The position numbers were made by a program, and so were the translations under genes. 64,000 nucleotides of DNA from positions 12,928,501 to 12,992,500 of the forward strand of contig CATNEN010000039.1 of the NCBI GenBank assembly GCA_950097015.1, given 5' to 3'. Under the pieces are notes generated by a model. The model saw only the letters and a program-made list of their open reading frames with translations. It ran no database searches and was not told where the DNA came from. Below are positions 58,076-64,000 of the stretch, piece by piece. Every line of letters begins with the position of its first letter. Positions within the stretch are counted from its first letter, which is position 1. Origin of the DNA: Macrostomum hystrix. Taxonomy: Eukaryota > Platyhelminthes > Macrostomidae.

Positions 58076-58455
58076 TATCGATCTGAGTAAATGTCTTTAG
58101 ATCCGTGTTGATATCTATTGATCTATGTGAGTTTCTATCGATCTTTGTGAATTTCTACCGATCTATGTGAATTTCTATCGATCTATGTGAGTTTCTATCG
58201 ATCTTTGTGAATTTCTATCGATCTATGTGAATTTCTATCGATCTATGTGAATTTCTATCGATCCATGTGAATTTCTATCGATCTATGTGAATTTCTATCG
58301 ATCTATGTGAATTTCTATCGATCCATGTGAATTTCTATCGATCTGTGTGAAGTTCTATCGATCTGTATGAATTTCTATCGATCTTTGTGAATTTCTATCG
58401 ATCTGTGTGAAGTTCTATCGATCTGTGTGAAGTTCTATCGATCTGTGTGAATTTA
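58076..58455. repeat. 20-bp minisatellite
   Basis: About 19 copies of atctatgtgaatttctatcg with single-base variants (atccatgtga, atctgtgtga, agttctatcg). Confidence 0.9.
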
Positions 58456-59110
58456 GTTATTCACTCGCAATCTCAACTCGTTCACTTTCGTTTTAAATAA
58501 ACCTTACGATGGCACTGTTTTGCGAAACGCGTAGTTTATATAATTAAATCGAATTTTGCATGTTGATTTTCGCGTTTCTCTTCACTAGTATGATACCTAT
58601 TCATGAGGTCTTGGGTTCGTATCACAATCTATAATACAATTTTAATTCTTAGGTTTTTCGATACATATCTGCCTGTTTCGAATCGATGCTTTTTATGAAC
58701 GGTATGAAACGTATGGTGTATACCGTAACGTGTAACGGTATGAGCATACCCGTGCAAGGATAGGTTGTATCCTACATTAGGTTGCGATCACTAAGCATCG
58801 ATTGCACTCAGTGAAAGCCTAGTCCTCACGCCATTGGCTGAGGGCAACACTGTCAAATCACGGACACTCGCAACTTAAACGCTAAAGTCTTGGGCCGGTC
58901 CTCCAGCTATCAACTGCCACCCTCCAAGCCTTGGGTCCTCAAAGCACTCAAACTTGATCTCCTGCCCGCCTGAGTGAAGGTGGATTCTGAATGAAAGATC
59001 CCAGTTCTCTGCGTCTCCATTCAAGCGTCTAATCTTGGGTCCTTGCTTTTTTATCTGTGAAAGAGGACTTTTAAGCGGAATCTTAATTCTGGTCAGGCTT
59101 CTAGTTTGGT

Positions 59111-60346
59111 ATGTCAAGCAACTGCACTCTAAACTGCACATGCGGCTTGAACTTCAGCTGCGGAAATGGCACAAGCGAGGATGCCGCCACGAACTCTATC
59201 GCAATGTCGGTGGTCAAGGCGACCATCATGACTGTCATCATCGTCCTCGCGCTGGCTGGCAATGCTCTTGTCATCGCCGCGGTGCTGAAATTTCGTCGAC
59301 TTCGCATCGTAGTGACAAACGCGTTCATCGTTTCTCTGGCCTGTGCAGATTTTCTGGTGGCCCTCCTGGTGATGCCGTTCAACGCCATGCAGATCGTCGG
59401 CGGACGCTGGCCCCTCGGCCGCGTTCTCTGCAACGTGTTCAACTCCAACGACGTTTTCTTCAGCACCGCCTCCACACTGCACCTGTGCTGCATCGGTACC
59501 GACCGCTACATCGCCATCATGGATCCGTTTGAGTACGAGCGTCGAATGTCTAGACGCCGCGTCAGCCTGATGATCTGCTTCAGCTGGCTGGCCTCCCTAC
59601 TCATCTCCTACATCCCGGTGCACACCGGCATTTACACCACGCCAGAGAGTCTGCGCGAGTCCCACCTAAATCCGACGCTCTGCGTATTCGAAGTCAACCG
59701 CGTCTACGCCCTGATCTCATCGACCGTGTCCTTCTGGATCCCCTGCGTCACAATGACCTTCGTCTACGCCAGAATCTACGGCGAGGCTCACAAGCAGGAG
59801 AAGGAAATCTACAAGATGCAGAAGCTTGTCCAGAGCGCTGAGACCGGCTGCTCAGCCAAGCCGCTGTTGGATGCAAACAGCGGTGTCCCATCGTCCAGCG
59901 GTCAGCAGCCGCAGCAGCAGCAGCAGCAGTTGCGCTCAGAGCAGTCAACGCCTAGTAATCATCGAGATCGTCGCCGAATGAAGCGAGAGCACAAGGCCGC
60001 CAAGACCCTTGGCATCATCATGGGCTGCTTCATAGTCTGCTGGGTCCCGTTCTTCAGCTGGTACACCATCACCCAGGCCGTGTGCCGCTCCTGCCCCTAC
60101 CCGGAAGTGCTGGTGGAGATCCTGTTCTGGATCGGCTACTTCAATTCGTCGCTGAATCCGCTGATCTACGCATTTTTCAATAGGGAATTCCGACACGCCT
60201 TCAACAAGCTGCTGAGGCTGGACCGGCTCTGCCGCAGGTCCTACGCCAGACGGCGCGATCCGTTCACACAGGGCCACCGAGGTGGCGGCGCCGGCGGCGG
60301 AGGCGGTGCGGGACCCAGATACTCCATGGCTGACAGTCACTTGTGA
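59111..60346 (+). CDS. Biogenic amine GPCR, beta-octopamine-receptor-like
   Basis: An intronless 411-residue plasma-membrane receptor. Landmarks: N-glycosylation sites Asn4, Asn8, Asn14 and Asn19; Asn51 in TM1; Asp80 in TM2 (LACAD); Cys107; Asp114 in NDVFFSTAS, the amine-contacting Asp of TM3; DRY 131-133; TM5 with SSTVSFWIPC; EHKAAKTLGIIMG before TM6 and CWVPFF in it; NPLIY in TM7. The TM3, TM6 and TM7 motifs fit the Gs-coupled beta-octopamine group best; D1-like dopamine or 5-HT receptors are the alternatives. The third loop has a Gln-rich stretch (QQPQQQQQQ). The C-terminus is basic, then Gly-rich. The ATG at 59111 gives a family-typical N-terminus. Confidence 0.88.
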   Translation: MSSNCTLNCTCGLNFSCGNGTSEDAATNSIAMSVVKATIMTVIIVLALAGNALVIAAVLKFRRLRIVVTNAFIVSLACADFLVALLVMPFNAMQIVGGRWPLGRVLCNVFNSNDVFFSTASTLHLCCIGTDRYIAIMDPFEYERRMSRRRVSLMICFSWLASLLISYIPVHTGIYTTPESLRESHLNPTLCVFEVNRVYALISSTVSFWIPCVTMTFVYARIYGEAHKQEKEIYKMQKLVQSAETGCSAKPLLDANSGVPSSSGQQPQQQQQQLRSEQSTPSNHRDRRRMKREHKAAKTLGIIMGCFIVCWVPFFSWYTITQAVCRSCPYPEVLVEILFWIGYFNSSLNPLIYAFFNREFRHAFNKLLRLDRLCRRSYARRRDPFTQGHRGGGAGGGGGAGPRYSMADSHL

Positions 60347-61480
60347 TTGGCGATGATATTTGCTGGGTCTAGACAGGAACCCGTGTGTGTGTTTTAGTTC
60401 AAAGTCATGCAAATGAACTTATAGAATAGCAACAGACACGTGATCTTGAACATCACCTTGAAGACAAGTAAAAACTGTTGCTATAGCAACCAATGGTCAA
60501 CCGACAGTCAATGTGTGTATTCAATCAAAGTTAATCGAGCTTTGATTTCAGCAAGTATAGTGCCGGTCACAATGGCACTGAACCGAATTTTCGGACTATC
60601 GCTTATTTTACTGTTCTATTATTCTTTACATGCTTCTATTCTTGTGTAATGTGTTACAGTAGGAAGACTGCCTATTTCACAATTTCTCCGGAACCGGATG
60701 TCCGATTTTTGTGAAAGTCCACCAACTGAATCAGAATGTCAGCCCTTGACGATGAACTAACTTTCAAAACTGTACGAGCCAGCATCGTTGAGACGTTCAG
60801 CGATTCTCGTCGAAGACCCTGGCTGCTGGCAAGGACAGCTAACATTGTTCTGTATAAGCCTTTGTGGCGAATCCATTGGGGTTCAAAGGTGTATAAATTA
60901 ACAATGTAATCAATGCAATATAGTAAAAACAGTGGCCGACAACTCAGGATTTTCATGGCGATTGGTTAAATATTTTGGGGGATACAGAAAAAAGAGAAAA
61001 TGTTGGTATTTGAAATTGGTCTTTCTACTGTAAACCTTGTGTTTTCTAATTGGGCAAAAAAGTTTTCATAATTTTTCTGCTATACGATTGAGTTAATGGC
61101 AGGGCAAAGGAAAATGCTAATTTTTTCTATTAATTTTTCCAGGGCTTCTTGTTATAATTTTAATTTGTACTTTTGCAAATGTCTGGTTCTAGGAAAAAGC
61201 GCTGCCTAACTCCTTTGTTTGTCTTTTTATGGTTCAATACAATCAGCGTATCTGGAGGGCTTACCAACTATATTATTATATCTGCTAGGCTTCTCTGTCA
61301 ATCCACTTGCTCGTGTTGTCTGAAATGAAGTTGTTTTGTAGATTACTAAATACATTTCTACCATGTAGAGTTGCGTGTAAATTATTGATTTTTGTTTTCT
61401 AAACACATCTGGATTGTATTCAATGATATTAACTCTGGCCTTCTTTGCTGCGTGCAAAAACAAAACAAAATTACAAAATT
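60347..61480. other. Downstream region of the amine receptor
   Basis: It includes dispersed repeat E copy 2 (60660-60925). No gene is supported. Confidence 0.45.
60660..60925 (+). repeat. Dispersed repeat E, copy 2
   Basis: It aligns in reverse orientation with 31690-31905. Its right end (ggcgaatcc and ttaacaatgtaatcaa) also resembles 56985-57045, suggesting a third partial copy. Confidence 0.6.
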
Positions 61481-61489
61481 ACAGTTGTC

Positions 61490-62940
61490 AAACTCCCCAG
61501 CTGTCAAACCCCCCAGCTGTCAAACTCCCCAGCCGTCAAACCCCCCAGCTGTCAAACTCCCCAGCCGTCAAACTCCCCAGCTGTCAAACCCCCCAGCTGT
61601 CAAACTCCCCAGCCGTCAAACTCTCCAGTTGTCAAACTCCCAGCTGTCAAACTCCCCAGCTGTCAAACTTCCCTGCTGTCAAACTCCCAGCTGTCAAACT
61701 CCCCAGCTGTCAAACTCCCCAGCTGTCAAACTCCCCAGCTGTCAAACTCCCCAGCTGTCAAACTCCCCAGCCGTCAAACTCTCCAGTTGTGAAACTCCCC
61801 AGCCGTCAAACTCCCCAGATGTCAAACTTCCCTGCTGTCAAACTCCCCAGCTGTCAAACTCCCCAGCTGTCAAACTCCCCAGCCGTCAAACTCCCCAGCT
61901 GTCAAACTTCCCTGCTGTCAAACTCCCCAGCCGTCAAACTCTCCAGTTGTCAAACTCCCAGCTGTCAAACTCCCCAGCTGTCAAACTCCCCAGCTGTCAA
62001 ACTCCCCAGTTGTCAAACTCCCCAGCTGTCAAACTTCCCTGCTGTCAAACTCTCCAGTTGTCAAACTCCCAGCTGTCAAACTCCCCAGCTGTCAAACTCC
62101 CCAGCTGTCAAACTCCCCAGTTGTCAAACTCCCCAGTTGTCAAACTCCCCAGCTGTCAAACTCCCCAGTTGTCAAACTCCCCAGCTGTCAAACTTCCCTG
62201 CTGTCAAACTCTCCAGTTGTCAAACTCCCAGCTGTCAAACTCCCCAGCTGTCAAACTCCCCAGCTGTCAAACTCCCCAGCTGTCAAACTCCCCAGCTGTC
62301 AAACTCCCCAGCTGTCAAACTCCCCAGCTGTCAAACTCCCCAGCCGTCAAACTCTCCAGTTGTGAAACTCCCCAGCCGTCAAACTCTCCAGTTGTCAAAC
62401 TCCCAGCTGTCAAACTCCCCAGCTGTCAAACTCCCCAGCTGTCAAACTCCCCAGTTGTCAAACTCCCCAGCTGTCAAACTTCCCTGCTGTCAAACTCTCC
62501 AGTTGTCAAACTCCCAGCTGTCAAACTCCCCAGCTGTCAAACTCCCCAGCTGTCAAACTCCCCAGTTGTCAAACTCCCCAGTTGTCAAACTCCCCAGCTG
62601 TCAAACTCCCCAGTTGTCAAACTCCCCAGCTGTCAAACTTCCCTGCTGTCAAACTCTCCAGTTGTCAAACTCCCAGCTGTCAAACTCCCCAGCTGTCAAA
62701 CTCCCCAGCTGTCAAACTCCCCAGCTGTCAAACTCCCCAGCTGTCAAACTCCCCAGCTGTCAAACTCCCCAGCTGTCAAACTCCCCAGCCGTCAAACTCT
62801 CCAGTTGTGAAACTCCCCAGCCGTCAAACTCCCCAGATGTCAAACTCCCCAGCTGTCAAACTCCCCAGCTGTCAAACTCCCCAGCCGTCAAACTCCCCAG
62901 CTGTCAAACTTCCCTGCTGTCAAACTCCCCTGCTGTCAAG
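61490..62940. repeat. 16-bp minisatellite with repeated CAGCTG
   Basis: About 90 units of ccccagctgtcaaact with 15-bp variants and substitutions (cagccgtc, cagttgtc). No stop codon forms in any plus-strand frame of the unit, so overlapping frames of 472 and 537 residues appear. I do not treat these as genes. Higher-order blocks of several units recur (for example around 61990, 62110, 62430, 62590). Confidence 0.92.
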
Positions 62941-62949
62941 CTTACAGCT

Positions 62950-63835
62950 ATCAAATACAAGAAAGCATTCCCATGCACACACCTTTTCATTGTATTCATA
63001 ACGCAATTTACATTTTTGTCATCATAGAAGTAAAGCGTTGCATAGCTGCTTTAGTCGAATGCAATGGGTCGCAAGCGAAAGTGCTAATTGAATAAAAAAT
63101 AGATATGGACACAGAACAATGTCAACTGAATCCAATTGTTAGTTCTAGGCCCTTTTTTTACAATAATCCAATCTATAAGCGTAGTTTGTATTGATGAGGT
63201 CGCACGGGTGTAGTTGCTGCTGCTCTATGAATATTATTGACTATTATATAGTGATATAATAATTAGATTTCTTCCGGGTTAGGGGGGATTAATTGGAAAC
63301 AATGTCATCCCGTGAGCAATTAACGGCGCAAGCCAGCATTTTCACACCGCTAAAGAATGGAGAGTGTGAGCCCGGATCGTGATTGCAGGGCAGGGCAACC
63401 GCCGCGTACCTACTAATTCATTTTTCTCATCCTTCACCGCTAAAACACACAGAGTCGGGCTCGCGACCTTGGAAGCCGGTTTTTGTGAGGCTAGAAAGAG
63501 ATAGGAAAATTCAGGTTCTAATCAGTCCACGACGCCAACGGGGGGGGGGAGAACAATCAGCTGGGAGTTGCCTGACAGACATTCTTATGTCCCCTATCCA
63601 CTTGCTAACTTAATTCGAGGCTATCTTTGAGTGGCAGGCAAAGCCCTTGTCCTAAATATTGATTCTCGCAGTGAGATCCATCGCTTGCGATGTGACCCGA
63701 CCCGACCACTGATTCGAAACTTTTAAGTTAGCTTTGTCAGAAAGTCGATTTTCGTCAGCATTTGTTGTTTTGCATGAATGTTTGTCTTGATTTTGTAAGC
63801 CGCATTAATTTCTAGTCTAGTAGCCATTTTTATAT
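62950..63835. other. Non-coding stretch
   Basis: I see no supported gene, SINE or array. A run of nine to ten G lies at 63541-63550. Confidence 0.4.
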
Positions 63836-64000
63836 AGTCTCATCTCTCCAGTGTCTCATCTCTCCCGTGTCTCATCTCTCCAGTGTCTCATCTCTCCCGT
63901 GTCTCATCTCTCCCGTGTCTCATCTCTCCCGTGTCTCAGCTCTCCCGTGTCTCATCTCTCCCGTGTCTCATCTCTCCCGTGTCTCATCTCTCCCGTGTCT
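63836..64000. repeat. 16-bp minisatellite running off the window
   Basis: About ten units of gtctcatctctcccgt, continuing beyond the last base. It is the reverse complement of the degenerate array at 13740. Confidence 0.9.

Larger units (their letters stand above)
54533..59110. other. Repeat-rich interval between lectin and amine receptor
   Basis: It holds a decayed mariner (54618-55736), a SINE A split by a 15-bp minisatellite (56495-57245) and a 20-bp minisatellite (58076-58455). No host gene is supported. Confidence 0.55.

Noticed and set aside
61392-63027. Overlapping frames of 472 and 537 residues
   Set aside because: The 16-bp unit has no stop in any plus frame, so overlapping frames appear automatically.

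Overview
This window is nuclear DNA from an invertebrate animal. Genes have short GT-AG introns (about 60-900 bp, one of about 1.9 kb). tRNA-derived SINEs, minisatellites and DNA transposon remnants are frequent. The gene set (rhodopsin-class receptors, a beta-octopamine-like amine receptor, a BTB-kelch protein, myosin regulatory light chain, a VIP36-type cargo lectin) is metazoan. A spiralian such as a flatworm is my best guess from compact introns and gene style, but the sequence does not prove it.

Layout. 1-8774 (+): the 3' part of a large secreted protein gene with twelve WSC domains, one per exon, arranged as a four-domain cassette repeated three times. 8775-14514: gene-poor, with SINEs, a 24-bp minisatellite and a dispersed repeat. 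14515-15466: a transposon with 32-bp terminal inverted repeats (TIRs), an 8-bp target-site duplication (TSD) and a THAP-only protein. 17425-18687 (+): an intronless orphan class A GPCR. 18.9-20.0 kb: a second copy of the dispersed repeat, carrying a nested retroposon. 22638-27487 (-): a six-exon KLHL10-like BTB-BACK-kelch gene with SINEs in its introns. 27.7-28.4 kb: an inverted-repeat element with 138-bp identical arms. 28507-28566: a 44-bp mini-element sharing TIR sequence with the THAP element. 29795-30887 and 33632-34730 (+): duplicated secreted PAN-like/LamG-like genes. 37188-38864 (+): myosin regulatory light chain. 41.1-42.6 kb: a 33-bp minisatellite. 43.4-48.9 kb (-): three DUF1294 membrane-protein genes with two minisatellites between copies two and three. 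50542-54532 (+): a VIP36/LMAN2-type lectin. 54.6-55.7 kb: a decayed mariner. 56.6 and 58.1 kb: 15-bp and 20-bp minisatellites. 59111-60346 (+): a beta-octopamine-like receptor. 61.5-62.9 kb: a large 16-bp minisatellite. A different 16-bp array runs off the window end.

The genes look like independent loci, not one pathway. The most notable items are the triplicated WSC cassette with microexon linkers, the THAP-only transposon with its 44-bp relative, and the DUF1294 cluster, a family best known from bacteria. All exon structures were inferred by eye from splice signals, phase and protein homology, without transcript data. The WSC gene is cut off at its 5' end.
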